A stretch of DNA of 64,000 nucleotides from positions 1 to 64,000 of the forward strand of contig CAYWZW010000002.1 of assembly GCA_964462945.1 (NCBI GenBank), in the 5' to 3' direction. This stretch comes from GCA-020343675 sp964462945. Lineage in GTDB: Bacteria; Planctomycetota; Phycisphaerae; Sedimentisphaerales; Anaerobacaceae. A program made the translations under genes and the position numbers. The notes under the pieces are model-generated. The model was given only the letters and a program-made list of their open reading frames with translations. It was not told the origin of the DNA and searched no databases. This document shows positions 18,060-27,029 of this stretch, piece by piece (the first letter of the stretch is position 1; every line of letters starts with the position of its first letter).

Positions 18060-18394
18060 CGTCTGCCTTTCTTTGACGACTGCTCATATGGTATCCAGAG
18101 GGCACCTCATTGAGGACATCCTCCCGTGCAGCCGGAAGGATCGTACCACAGGCCCACGGCGTGTCAATGATTTGCAGGAGTCGCCTGCACGTTTTTTTTG
18201 AACGGCTATGTGCAGAATGCTCAGCTTCGCTCGAGAAACGGCTCAACGCCGCGGAAAGGACCTTGACATCGAGGGCCGGCCCCGCTATAGTAGCCAGTTA
18301 AAGGGTGTGAGGTATAGAACGACCTTGCAGGCATGTCAAGGTGGTCGGGCCGCCACCTAATCGATCCAATGTTGCGATTCGTTAGGAGGCCTTT
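18060..18394. other. Divergent intergenic region carrying a near-consensus promoter
   Basis: About 335 bases between the methyltransferase gene (minus) and a small membrane protein gene (plus). The plus-strand promoter at 18263-18291 is the main recognisable element. Otherwise it holds a T-run (GTTTTTTTTG near 18190) and no open frame worth calling. Confidence 0.6.
18263..18291 (+). promoter_or_regulatory. Near-consensus sigma70 promoter
   Basis: TTGACA at 18263-18268, a 17-base spacer and TATAGT at 18286-18291. It predicts transcription from about 18298, giving a ~97-base leader to the small membrane protein gene at 18395, whose ribosome binding site AGGAGG is also near-perfect. Confidence 0.7.
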
Positions 18395-18754
18395 ATGTCC
18401 GGGCACGACCATCAAACCATCGGCACGCAAAGCTCAGGGCTGGGAATCATGGCCAGACTCTGGTGGATGTTTCTGGGCAATATGATCCTTTTCGTCTGCC
18501 TCGTATTAATTTACGACAATACGGGGGGGTTCCTTCACGCTGCGGATATGGTCTTTTGGGTGACCGTAGCAAGCCTGGTGCTGGTCAGATATCTCGACAT
18601 CAGGTTCCTCAATGGGCGCACTGCTACCGATGCGCCCGCATCGATCACTCATTGGGTTAGGTACGCTGTCCTGATAGTTGCCTGTTCGGCGGCCGTATGG
18701 GCACTCGCGCACGCGGTGAACTACCTATTCGTCGCAGGAACCGCTCAAGGCTAA
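18395..18754 (+). CDS. Small membrane protein, three predicted spans
   Basis: 119 residues with a hydrophilic N-terminus (MSGHDHQTIG) and three hydrophobic segments at about residues 22-42 (WWMFLGNMILFVCLVLIY), 50-67 and 86-112. No domain recognised. Start is secure: AGGAGG lies six bases upstream of the ATG, behind the promoter at 18263-18291. The next gene begins 83 bases after its stop and may be cotranscribed. Confidence 0.72.
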   Translation: MSGHDHQTIGTQSSGLGIMARLWWMFLGNMILFVCLVLIYDNTGGFLHAADMVFWVTVASLVLVRYLDIRFLNGRTATDAPASITHWVRYAVLIVACSAAVWALAHAVNYLFVAGTAQG

Positions 18755-18837
18755 GAATATCCTGTAGCAGGAAAGGCGTCCATGGAGACTGGTCTTGCGG
18801 CCAAACCAAGGCAACCATCTCTGGAAAGGAAATGACT

Positions 18838-19227
18838 ATGAGAACAGTTCAGAGTCAGCCACAGAACGAAGACCTTAGAAATGCAGTGGAAAGAATCGTT
18901 CATGATCTTGAGGATTCCCACGCGTACAAAGGAAAGCTCTCCATAGAAAGAGTACTTCCACCCCCCAACACTTCTACAAATACACCTGCCGGCTATCCTC
19001 ATCTAACGGTCGAGGTAGAGGAGCGAATAAAGTTCCTGGGGCTGATCCCGCACACCAGAAAAAGGGTAATACTCATTGTAAAAGAGGGGTTTTATGATAT
19101 CGAGGATAAGGGAAGGAAAGACATGTTCGTTCTTCTAAAGTCGAAGAGTTGTGAAGTAGTTGCCAGAAAACACTTTGAAGAGTACGGCACAAGAAACCAA
19201 GCGACGGAGATTGTCTACAAATCCTGA
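18838..19227 (+). CDS. Hypothetical protein, 129 residues
   Basis: A soluble, mixed alpha/beta protein without signal peptide or membrane span. The first ~30 residues are helical (NEDLRNAVERIVHDLED), followed by a basic, strand-rich part (VEERIKFLGLIPHTRKRVILIVKEGFYDIED). No family recognised. The start at 18838 is chosen because AAAGGA is correctly spaced for it, while an ATG two codons upstream is too close to that site and the frame further upstream overlaps the preceding gene. AT content is slightly higher than in its neighbours. Confidence 0.65.
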   Translation: MRTVQSQPQNEDLRNAVERIVHDLEDSHAYKGKLSIERVLPPPNTSTNTPAGYPHLTVEVEERIKFLGLIPHTRKRVILIVKEGFYDIEDKGRKDMFVLLKSKSCEVVARKHFEEYGTRNQATEIVYKS

Positions 19228-19386
19228 GGTGTTATCCGTTGCTGAAGTGCATACTGACGTTTGGTGCTTTCTTGATGTTTGAACACCTGTTGAACGATAG
19301 ACTGGCGCGATGTGTTTACCGCTGATTGTGAAAAGCAAAATGATTCTCCTTAACTGTTATTTCTGACGCTTCTGGAAAACGCGCTG

Positions 19387-20223
19387 CTATACTCCTTTTT
19401 CTGAATCAGGCTTTGGCAAAGCCGCCGCCTGCTCGCTGCCCGGCGCTATTACCCCGCCGCTGACGGTAAATCTAAATGCTTCTTCGATCGTCATATCCAA
19501 GTCAATCGCGTGCTTTTTGGGAATCGTTATCACAAACCCGGTAAGCGGAGTCGGCGAAGTCGGTATAAAAATCGTAAGGAATTCCCCTCTGACAAGGTTG
19601 ATGACTTTCTCAAACCCCGAGCCGGTCACAAAGCCTAAAGACCATATTCCCTTCCGCGGGTACTCAACGGCAACGACCCTTGAGAACATCTTTTTCTGCC
19701 CGTCCCGCGTCAGCAAAAAATCGGTCACCTGCTTGACGTATGGAAAGACCTTTCGCAGGAGGGGTATGTTCAGGATGAATGTTTCAGTTGCACGCCACAA
19801 GCGTTTTCCGACGAAGCTTGCCAGCAGTGCACCCAAGACGCAGACTGCGACCAGTGCGATCAGAAAACCGGCGATAGAACCGGGGCCATCGATCCACGTC
19901 TTGGCAAGCGTCTTTTCGAACTGTTCGATTCGGGCTCCGCGCCAGATTTCAGGTCTTCGCAGGTGGATCTCCAATTCCTTTTCGTTGTCACTCAATTCAG
20001 GCTTGACATTCAAGAGATACGCCTTGACCTGCTGCTCGGAGATCTCGACCCCCTCGTGGCCGACCAAGGCGATGATGCGGACCAAACCTCGATTTATGTA
20101 GATACTGATTTTTTCCTGGACAAACGTATAGGCCCAAACGAACAGCCAGATCGTCAGGATGCTCGGCAATAGTACCGCCAATCCGTGCAGGAAATAGCTC
20201 TTAAAGCGTCTGGCAAGACTCAT
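19387..20223 (-). CDS. DUF502-family membrane protein
   Basis: 278 residues. Two strong membrane helices flank a loop: one at residues ~13-35 (GLAVLLPSILTIWLFVWAYTF) and one at ~115-138 (IAGFLIALVAVCVLGALLASF). Between them lies an inserted ~60-residue charged segment. The conserved DUF502 features are the early PSILTIW motif, the NIPLLRKVFPYVKQVTDFL stretch, and the C-terminal TSPTPLTGFVITIPK with DLDMTIEEAFRFTVSGGVI. The family is widespread, of unknown biochemical role and probably located in the inner membrane. A weak GAGG lies very close to the ATG. Confidence 0.88.
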   Translation of the reverse strand: MSLARRFKSYFLHGLAVLLPSILTIWLFVWAYTFVQEKISIYINRGLVRIIALVGHEGVEISEQQVKAYLLNVKPELSDNEKELEIHLRRPEIWRGARIEQFEKTLAKTWIDGPGSIAGFLIALVAVCVLGALLASFVGKRLWRATETFILNIPLLRKVFPYVKQVTDFLLTRDGQKKMFSRVVAVEYPRKGIWSLGFVTGSGFEKVINLVRGEFLTIFIPTSPTPLTGFVITIPKKHAIDLDMTIEEAFRFTVSGGVIAPGSEQAAALPKPDSEKGV

Positions 20224-20382
20224 GTCCTCAACACCAAGTCCTTTGCCTTTATCAACTTATGAATTCTTCTTTTGCTAAGGCCGCTTAATAAGCGGCCATC
20301 GTATCCGGAACATTATAGATTAAGCGACCGGCTCACGATAGTCAACAAAAAAGTCTCTTGGCAAATGAACGGGGGCAAATCC

Positions 20383-20482
20383 GGGGACACCATAGAATGG
20401 CGGTCCCTTAAGCGAGAAAATCCTTGAAACTAGCTTGGAAATCAGGTCCAAACCCTCTTAACGGACCGCCATTCGGGACACC
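20383..20482. repeat. Inverted-repeat element bounded by GGGGACACCAT words
   Basis: GAATGGCGGTCCCTTA (20395-20410) is the reverse complement, with one mismatch, of TAACGGACCGCCATTC (20459-20474). The left arm is preceded by GGGGACACCATA and the right arm followed by GGGACACCATACATATTT, so the outer words are in direct orientation. The ~48-base centre has no open frame. Size and structure fit a REP/MITE-like non-autonomous element. Confidence 0.6.
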
Positions 20483-20885
20483 ATACATATTTTTCTCTTG
20501 AGCTTGTGTGCGAGGTAAATCGGGATAGCAGAGAATCAGGTGTCGAAAAGCCGCGTCCATCGGTGTTAATCCGCCATACGGCGGGCGGATGAATCCGCGT
20601 CTAATCCAAAATTTACTTGACGCTGAACCTTTTGTGGTGTATAATACCTATTTAACGAATGGATTCGTTAAACAGTTTATAGTTTATAGTTCGTAGTTCA
20701 TAGACCGTATCGAAGGCAAGGGCGGGAATCAGCTTATCAGCGCCGCAAGGCGTCCTGCGGAGGAATCAGATGGTGGAACGGAATATCCAATATCGAACAA
20801 GGAATATCGAAGTACGAATTCGTGGCTTCGTGGCTTCGTGGTGAACCCAAAACCGTGTTCATCCGCGTTCATCGGCGGTTAATGC

Positions 20886-21531
20886 AAAACAAAGCCAATT
20901 TTAGAAAGGCCAAAATTGACGTAAGCTCATTTATCAGAAAGGATTATGAGAATAAACCAGGTCGGCCGCGCCGGGAAAACAAAGCCAATTTCGAGCACAG
21001 AAAGAGCTTACCGAGTTTGCCAAAGGAGAGATTGCCGCGGCCCTTCGGGCCTCGCAATGACATGAGTACCTCTGCTCCTTTATGCCTTAGTGCCTTTGTG
21101 GCTGTGAGGCAATTGTGAAAAACAAAGCCAATCCGTCAGGAACGAATTGCCGGACGGGTTTGCCAGCCGGTGGCTGGAAATCCGAAGCACCAAGCTCTAA
21201 ACCCTAAACATGACGAATGGATGCCAAATGACAGATCCGAAAGGACGTTTGATAGAGCATCGTTTTAAAAAACAAAGCCAATTTGTGTTATTGGCCACTA
21301 TGAACGCTGAGTTTGACCAGATTTTGCAAAACAAACCCAATCCGTCAGGAACAAATTGCCGGACAGGTTTGCTGGAGGTCGTTGGTATTCATTCGCGTTT
21401 ATTCGTGGTTAATTTCAAAAAACAAAGCCAATTTGCCGGATGCCAAAGTGAACACAAACATCTATGTAACAAAGGCTTATGAAAACACATGCCGTCGGCG
21501 GCTGCGGCAGTCCAAAAAAACAAACCCAATT
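20886..21531 (+). repeat. Seven-copy AAAACAAAGCCAATT interspersed array
   Basis: Core copies start at 20886, 20976, 21118, 21269, 21328, 21419 and 21517, all on the plus strand; two have CCC in place of GCC. Start-to-start spacing is 90, 142, 151, 59, 91 and 98 bases. Copies 3 and 5 share a longer extension, TCCGTCAGGAAC then AATTGCCGGAC. The spacers are otherwise unrelated, and spacing is too irregular for CRISPR. Confidence 0.75.
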
Positions 21532-21883
21532 TTGTCCCGCTCGAAGGACCAGTAAGGTAAGAAAAGGTGTCGGGAAGGCTGGTCCCGTAAGGCATGTCTC
21601 GCAGCGGGGACCAAATTCACCGCCACTCTTGCAGAAGATGGATGTAGAGTACGAGTCACAAGTGCACTCCCTTGGGGATGCCTTCCGGCAAAGGCTTGCG
21701 CTCTGCTGCTCTCTTGCTCCTGAGCTCTTATGCCCTTAGCAAGGCTGGACAGAAAGAGGCAAGTCGTATATAATCATCTACCTGGATTCTCGATATCCTT
21801 TGACCCGGCTCAAGACGGGCCAGATGTGTGCTGCTCGTCGGGAATCCGGAATCGGGAATCGAGTATCCAGTGTGAGGTGAACT

Positions 21884-22843
21884 ATGTCGCAAAACCTGAA
21901 CCGCCGCAGTTTCTTGAAGAAATCTTTCATTGTGCCTTCCACCGCCGCATTGGCTTTGAGTTTGGAAGAGAAAGCTCTGTTAGCCGCGACAGCGCGAAAA
22001 CCGGCTGCGGCCATGCCGGGGGACTCTATCCGCGGCCTGCCGACCGGCAAAATCGGCAACGTTACAATCAGCAGAATATTCTGCGGCGGCAATCTGATCA
22101 GCGGCTTTGCCCACAGCCGAGACCTGATTTACGTTTCTTCGCTGCTGCAGCAATACTTCACCGACGACAAAGTGATGGAGACCTTCGAGATCTGCGAAGA
22201 GACCGGCATCAATACCGCGATACTGCGCTTGGATGAGCAATGCATTAGAATCATGACCAAGTACTGGAACGACCGAGGCGGCAAGCTGCAATGGATCGCC
22301 CAGGTCAAGATGACGTCAAGTGACGCGACAAGCGAGGCCAAAGCGGCCATCGACAACGGAGCCATCGGCGCCTTTATTCACGGCGGCGTCGCAGATACAT
22401 TTGTCGAAAATGGCCGCGTTGACCTCCTCGCAAAGGCCGTCGAATTCATCAAGCAAAACGGAGCCCTTGCAGGGATTGGAGGTCACACCGTGGAAGTGCC
22501 GATGGCGTTTGAAGAAGCGGGAATAGACGTCGATTTCTATATGAAAACCCTTCACAGCAGCAACTACTGGTCCGCGGACAGACAGCCCGAGAATGACAAT
22601 ATCTGGTGCAAGACTCCGGAGAAAACCATTGAATTTATGAAGAATGTGACCAAGCCCTGGATCGCTTATAAGGTGATGGCTGCAGGGGCCATCCATCCGA
22701 AAGAAGCTTTCAAATATGCTTACGAAAACGGGGCTGATTTCATCTGTGCGGGTATGTTTGACTTTCAGGTCAGAGAGGACGTGCTTATTGCCAAGGACGT
22801 CTTGTCCGGCCAGATGAACAGGCAGCGTCCCTGGCGCGCGTGA
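21884..22843 (+). CDS. Tat-exported TIM-barrel protein, aldo/keto reductase-like N-terminus
   Basis: 319 residues. The twin-arginine signal NRRSFLKKSF opens the protein. The mature part begins GKIGNVTISRIFCGGN, the pattern with which aldo/keto reductases start, and continues with alternating strands and helices (GKLQWIAQVKM, IGAFIHGG, ALAGIGGHTVEVP, WIAYKVMAAGAI, GADFICAGMFDFQV) consistent with a (beta/alpha)8 barrel. The usual AKR catalytic Tyr/Lys set is not obvious, so a catalytic role is uncertain. GAGGTG precedes the ATG. The exported location is a family-level trait of planctomycete paralogs, inferred here from the signal. Confidence 0.78.
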   Translation: MSQNLNRRSFLKKSFIVPSTAALALSLEEKALLAATARKPAAAMPGDSIRGLPTGKIGNVTISRIFCGGNLISGFAHSRDLIYVSSLLQQYFTDDKVMETFEICEETGINTAILRLDEQCIRIMTKYWNDRGGKLQWIAQVKMTSSDATSEAKAAIDNGAIGAFIHGGVADTFVENGRVDLLAKAVEFIKQNGALAGIGGHTVEVPMAFEEAGIDVDFYMKTLHSSNYWSADRQPENDNIWCKTPEKTIEFMKNVTKPWIAYKVMAAGAIHPKEAFKYAYENGADFICAGMFDFQVREDVLIAKDVLSGQMNRQRPWRA

Positions 22844-22938
22844 TGGTGGACGAGAGACGATAGACGAAAGGACGATGGACGAATCGTCCCTCATCCGTCG
22901 TTGGAGCGCCCGTGTCACGTTGGAATATCGAAATCCGA

Positions 22939-23691
22939 ATGACAGGAATTCAAAACCGCAAATCCGTCTGCTTTGTACTCAGGTCGGGGGTGATGCTCGC
23001 TCTGTTGCTTGCCGGGTGCAAGGGCAAGCCCGTTGACCACTTGGCCCAGGGAGTGGCTCACGCTCACAAAGGCGAATACGACAAGGCCATCTCGGAGTTC
23101 ACCAAAGCCATCAAAGCCAACGCCACCTCAGCCGAGGCCTACGGCAACCGTGGACTGGCCTACTATCACAAAGGCGAGCACGACCGGGCCATCTCAGATT
23201 ACAGCAGGGCCATCGAAATAAACGCACGGTACGCCGAAGCCTACAACAATCGAGGTAATACCTACGCCGTCGGCGGGCAGTACGACAAGGCGATCACAGA
23301 CTTCGGCAAAGCTCTTGAGATCCATCCGGCGTATGCCGACGCCTATTACAATCGCGGGGTCACGTACAACCACACAGGCCAGTACGACGCGGCAATCTCA
23401 GACTTCACCCAGGCGATTGCGATAAACCAGACTTATGCCGGCGCGTACTGCAATCGGGGGCTGGCATACGGCAAAAAAGGACAGTACGACCAAGCCATCG
23501 CCGACCTGAGCAAGGCCATCGAGATAGACCCCACAATGCCCGAGGCCTACAACAATCGTGCGGTTGCCTACGTGGGTAGGAGGGAATATGACAAGGCACG
23601 CGACGATGTGCTCAAGGCACAGAATCTGGGCTTTGAAGTTCCCCCGCCACTTCTGAAGGCTGTTGGTGGAACCTCGGGTACGGAGCCGTGA
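22939..23691 (+). CDS. TPR-repeat lipoprotein
   Basis: About 250 residues. A basic N-terminus and short hydrophobic stretch end in the lipobox LLAGC, predicting a lipid-anchored exported protein. Six consecutive 34-residue TPR units follow, with the recurrent pattern AY-NRG-AY---G-YD-AI-D---AIEI, covering nearly the whole mature chain. TPR arrays act as protein-binding scaffolds; no partner is indicated. The start is uncertain: the ATG at 22939 gives a normal signal peptide length but lacks a ribosome binding site, and the bases upstream (GGAATATCGAAATCCGAATG) look like one of the genome's degenerate repeat words. Confidence 0.85.
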   Translation: MTGIQNRKSVCFVLRSGVMLALLLAGCKGKPVDHLAQGVAHAHKGEYDKAISEFTKAIKANATSAEAYGNRGLAYYHKGEHDRAISDYSRAIEINARYAEAYNNRGNTYAVGGQYDKAITDFGKALEIHPAYADAYYNRGVTYNHTGQYDAAISDFTQAIAINQTYAGAYCNRGLAYGKKGQYDQAIADLSKAIEIDPTMPEAYNNRAVAYVGRREYDKARDDVLKAQNLGFEVPPPLLKAVGGTSGTEP

Positions 23692-23764
23692 CCTACCGAG
23701 GGGCGTTGTCATCGTAAGGCGTCCCCCAGGGGGAATTGTGGATTTGGGTGCGGGGTGCCTGCGG

Positions 23765-25375
23765 CTATGCCGATGGAGGCGCCTGGAACGTCTTGCCCGC
23801 AGTGGAAATATCCGCACAGGTCTTCAGCAGCATTTGAAAGATCTCAAATACTGTCACCAAGCCCCGTACTTTGCCCTGTTCGTCCACCACAGGCAAGGCA
23901 CGTCCGCCGAACCGACTCATGTTTTCCATGATGGCCGCCAGCGGCGTTTTGGGCTTTATCGTGCGGACAGGCCGGCTCATGATCCACTTGACTCTGATTT
24001 TGAGCGTAGCATCGTCCAGAGGCCGACGCCACTTCGCAAAGAGGGATCTCAGGTAGGGACTGAGTGCTCCTGTTATGTCGGATTTTGATATGATGCCTTC
24101 CAGCGCTCCGTCCTGACCCACCATGATATAGCCTGCATCGTGCTGCTGCATTTTCGCCAGAGCCTGTTGCACGGTCTCGTCCGGACCTGCCCAGATGACC
24201 TGACTGTGCATGATGTCTTCAGCGCATATCGACCAGAGTCCGCCGGATGCGCAGAGGGCTGCACTGTCCGCGATTGTGGGCCGGGTGGACTCGCCCGGCT
24301 CCGCCTGGGCAAAGCCCCGCTCCGCTGAGTCGCCGCCCGGCAGAATAGCCGGCGACTGAGCCATCTTTCGGATCGTTTCAGAAATCTTGCCTTCTGCGGG
24401 CCCGTCACTGTTCTGCGACGACGGCCTTTGCTCCTGGGCAATGGGATCGGCAACCTCCACCTCCGGAACCCCATTCTCTCGCTCAACAACCGCATCGGAC
24501 TGCTCCGGCTCAGGTTCTTCGCCTCCATCGGTCTGAACTTCATCGGCCTGTTCAGAACGGACCTCGGTTCCCGCGGCCTCTTCAGTTTGAATTCCCTGTG
24601 CCGCCTCTTCCACGTCCGTTTTCTCAGTGGGTGCCTCGTCGGCGGCACGCTGTTGCGGTTCGGATTTCTCGCGGTCACTTTCTTCAGCCGTATCGGACTT
24701 TTCGCAGATGGCTTTCTCGGGCGCCGTTTGCGTATCTTGAGCATTCTCCTCGGTCGGTGCGGCTTCCTGGGGTACAGCGTCTGAATTTTCACCAAAGACT
24801 GTCTTTGGGAAAATGACGGCGTAGTTGAACGCCGGGTAGGAGCCAATGGTCATTTCGTAGGGAATGTAGATAAGTTCTTCGTCGCCGGCCAATCCTATCT
24901 TTTCTTGCGGTTGGTCCCACGGCTTGCCGACGAAAGCCGGCAGTCGTTGCTGGAAGTGACCATGCCCCGGGAGTCCTTCCCGGAAGACCTTGTCCCAGGA
25001 AGCGACCAGCAGATTGCCCGCTTGCCCCACGGCGTCAACCATGGTGGCGGCAAGTTGCGGCGAGGCGTCTTTTCTATTAGTCAGAATCCGCTGTTCGGGC
25101 TGCATGGCGATAACGCCGCCAAGAGTAAATAATCCCTCGCGATCAAATACAAATTGAAAAGTCCCATCCAACAAACCTTGAGAATCCACGACATGGACGG
25201 CTACCAGCTTCTTGAAGCGTTTCTTCAGACCCGCCACAGTCTCGGCACAGACTTGCTGCTGTTCACACTGCACGTCCATACCGAACATGCCGGAGATGTC
25301 CTCGCAGAAGGTCTTGAATGCCTCTGTCGCCAGCTCTATGGCTTGTGATTCGACCGTCGTTTGGGATGTCTCCAT
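23765..25375 (-). CDS. CheX-like domain / acidic linker / CBS-pair fusion protein
   Basis: 536 residues in three parts. Residues ~1-175 have the CheC/CheX-like arrangement, with the helix MVDAVGQAGNLLVASW where family members carry an E-x-x-N motif; here Gln replaces the Glu. Residues ~180-350 are Glu/Gln/Asp-rich and probably disordered. Residues ~395-525 form two CBS motifs (MHSQVIWAGPDETVQQAL, then MSRPVRTIKPKTPLAAIM, with GRALPVVDEQGKVRGLVT), which usually bind adenine nucleotides. No membrane segment. An upstream TTG at 25405 is an alternative start. No chemotaxis genes are nearby, so a non-chemotactic regulatory role is possible. Confidence 0.75.
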   Translation of the reverse strand: METSQTTVESQAIELATEAFKTFCEDISGMFGMDVQCEQQQVCAETVAGLKKRFKKLVAVHVVDSQGLLDGTFQFVFDREGLFTLGGVIAMQPEQRILTNRKDASPQLAATMVDAVGQAGNLLVASWDKVFREGLPGHGHFQQRLPAFVGKPWDQPQEKIGLAGDEELIYIPYEMTIGSYPAFNYAVIFPKTVFGENSDAVPQEAAPTEENAQDTQTAPEKAICEKSDTAEESDREKSEPQQRAADEAPTEKTDVEEAAQGIQTEEAAGTEVRSEQADEVQTDGGEEPEPEQSDAVVERENGVPEVEVADPIAQEQRPSSQNSDGPAEGKISETIRKMAQSPAILPGGDSAERGFAQAEPGESTRPTIADSAALCASGGLWSICAEDIMHSQVIWAGPDETVQQALAKMQQHDAGYIMVGQDGALEGIISKSDITGALSPYLRSLFAKWRRPLDDATLKIRVKWIMSRPVRTIKPKTPLAAIMENMSRFGGRALPVVDEQGKVRGLVTVFEIFQMLLKTCADISTAGKTFQAPPSA

Positions 25376-25573
25376 CTGTCCCGTCCGTTCGTTCAATTGG
25401 CTCAAAGGCTATCCGGGACCACGCCTGTGCAGCAGCGAAAGCCCGGCCCCGTATTCATCTTCGCTGTTGAGTTTCGTCAACCAGTTGCACTCACAGCCTT
25501 CATGCCCTCTTTTTCGATGTATTCCCGGGAGCACTTTAGTAAAAAAGCACGAAACTCAGACGACAACCTTCCG

Positions 25574-26959
25574 TCAGGACAGAGGCGCTCCGACCATTCC
25601 ATTCCCGCGATTCTCAAGCAGCTTGACCCTTACAAGGTCGTTGCTCCCGAGCACTTTGGTGTGCGTTGTTTGGTTCAGATAGACTCTGAAGTATCGTTCG
25701 CTCCGCCCACAGAGTCGTCCATCACCGTTCTCGATTAAGACCTCAGCCGTTTCGTCAAGGAATTGACGCCGATACTTCAGCCCCAGCTCAACGTCCAGCT
25801 CCCGCAACCTTTCGGACCGTTCTCTCGTAACCTTATTGTCCACAGCTTCTTGCATTTTGGCGGCGGCAGTTCCGCGTCGAGGCGAAAAGCCAAAAACGTG
25901 CATCTTCGCAAAACCCACAGACCTTGCCAAATCGACGGTTTTTTCAAAATCGGCGTCGGTCTCACCAGGGAAACCAACGATTATATCGGTCGTTATGGCG
26001 GGTCGGTCGAGCCTGGCCTTAATTGATTCAACTTTCTCTCTGAATTCACCAACTTCGTATTGTCTGCACATCCTTTTTAGAACGGCATCCGATCCCGACT
26101 GCAGCGGCAAGTGCAGATGTGGCATAATGTTACGGTGCTTGCACAAAGTATCCAGTAATCGTTGAGTAACATCGGCAGGCTCCAGCGAACTGAGCCTTAT
26201 CCGTGCAAGACTTGGTATCTCCGCCATTTTGTCAAGCAAGTCGGCCAGATTATCGTTGCGATGATCGGGCCAATTCCTTCGTCTGACACTTTTCCGGCCG
26301 TATGCTCCAAGAAATACTCCGGTTAAAACGATTTCCTTATGTCCTGATTTTACAAGGGCTTGTGCCTCTAATAGAACCTCATCGGCAGGCTTGCTGTGAA
26401 CAACGGGTCGAGTTTCAGGTACAATACAATAGCTGCATGATCCGTCGCAGCCATCTTGAACCTTTAGAAATGCTCTGGTTTGCTCCTTGAACGAAGAAAG
26501 CAGCGGCAGCTTGGATTGACTTTCTGACTCATTTTTGTGCTTGATTTCGAGGCCGTTTCTTGCTTTAATGATAATGTTCGGGCAGAATTGAGCGCTTTGG
26601 GAGACCGGGGTGGCGGCTTTGTTTTCGGCCCAGTGTGTAAGCATAGCCGCAAGATCGCTCCGATTTCTGACAAGATGAACATTCTCGGCTGGGGCGCTCA
26701 ATTCATCGATTTGCACCGTTGGCAAACATCCGGAGACGAGCACGACACCGTCAGGACTTTGCCTTCGGACTCTTCGGATGCATTGCCGGCTCTTGGCTGA
26801 GGCAGCATGAGTTACACAACAGGTATGGACGACGGCCAAGTCGGGTTTTTCCGGCCATTCGGCTTTGCGAAGCCCGCGCTGCTCGAGCAGCTCTCGGATT
26901 TGCTGGCTTTCATATTGATTAACTTTGCAGCCAAGAGTATTTATGGAAAAAGTCCTCAT
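25574..26959 (-). CDS. mtaB: tRNA t6A37 methylthiotransferase MtaB
   Basis: 461 residues, normal for the family. MtaB is a radical-SAM enzyme that converts t6A at tRNA position 37 to ms2t6A. The N-terminal UPF0004 domain begins NTLGCKVNQYESQQI, diagnostic of MtaB rather than MiaB or RimO, and contributes further cluster cysteines in HTCCVTHAA and SGCLPT. The radical-SAM cluster motif is DGCDGSCSYC. A TRAM-like RNA-binding tail follows (EVLIENGDGRLCGRSERYF). No Shine-Dalgarno precedes the ATG; a TATA-like stretch lies only a dozen bases upstream, so the mRNA may be nearly leaderless. Divergent from the pilM-like gene. Confidence 0.93.
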   Translation of the reverse strand: MRTFSINTLGCKVNQYESQQIRELLEQRGLRKAEWPEKPDLAVVHTCCVTHAASAKSRQCIRRVRRQSPDGVVLVSGCLPTVQIDELSAPAENVHLVRNRSDLAAMLTHWAENKAATPVSQSAQFCPNIIIKARNGLEIKHKNESESQSKLPLLSSFKEQTRAFLKVQDGCDGSCSYCIVPETRPVVHSKPADEVLLEAQALVKSGHKEIVLTGVFLGAYGRKSVRRRNWPDHRNDNLADLLDKMAEIPSLARIRLSSLEPADVTQRLLDTLCKHRNIMPHLHLPLQSGSDAVLKRMCRQYEVGEFREKVESIKARLDRPAITTDIIVGFPGETDADFEKTVDLARSVGFAKMHVFGFSPRRGTAAAKMQEAVDNKVTRERSERLRELDVELGLKYRRQFLDETAEVLIENGDGRLCGRSERYFRVYLNQTTHTKVLGSNDLVRVKLLENRGNGMVGAPLS

Positions 26960-27029
26960 AATGTGATATAATGTATAAATGTCCGAATGGATTTACAAGG
27001 CTCATTAGAAACTGAGCGGGAGGCGCGTT

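Larger units (their letters stand above)
20224..21883. other. 1.66-kb gene-free repeat zone
   Basis: No credible gene; several short open frames are translations of repeats. From left to right it holds an inverted-repeat element (20383-20482), near-tandem words like AGTTTATAGTTTATAGTTCG (from 20684), a GGAATATC-type word series (20780-20812), seven copies of AAAACAAAGCCAATT (20886-21531), two copies of a CATCCGCGTTCATCGGCGG-like sentence (20859 and 21389 regions), and a GGAATCCGGAATCGGGAATC stretch just before the next gene. Confidence 0.75.

Noticed and set aside
20886..21531. CRISPR array
   Set aside because: The repeat core is about 15 bases, spacing varies from 59 to 151 bases, and no cas genes are nearby.
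20822..21555. Several small plus-strand open frames with N-K-A-N-F or K-Q-S-Q-F peptides
   Set aside because: They are translations of the interspersed AAAACAAAGCCAATT repeat in different frames, with no ribosome binding sites.
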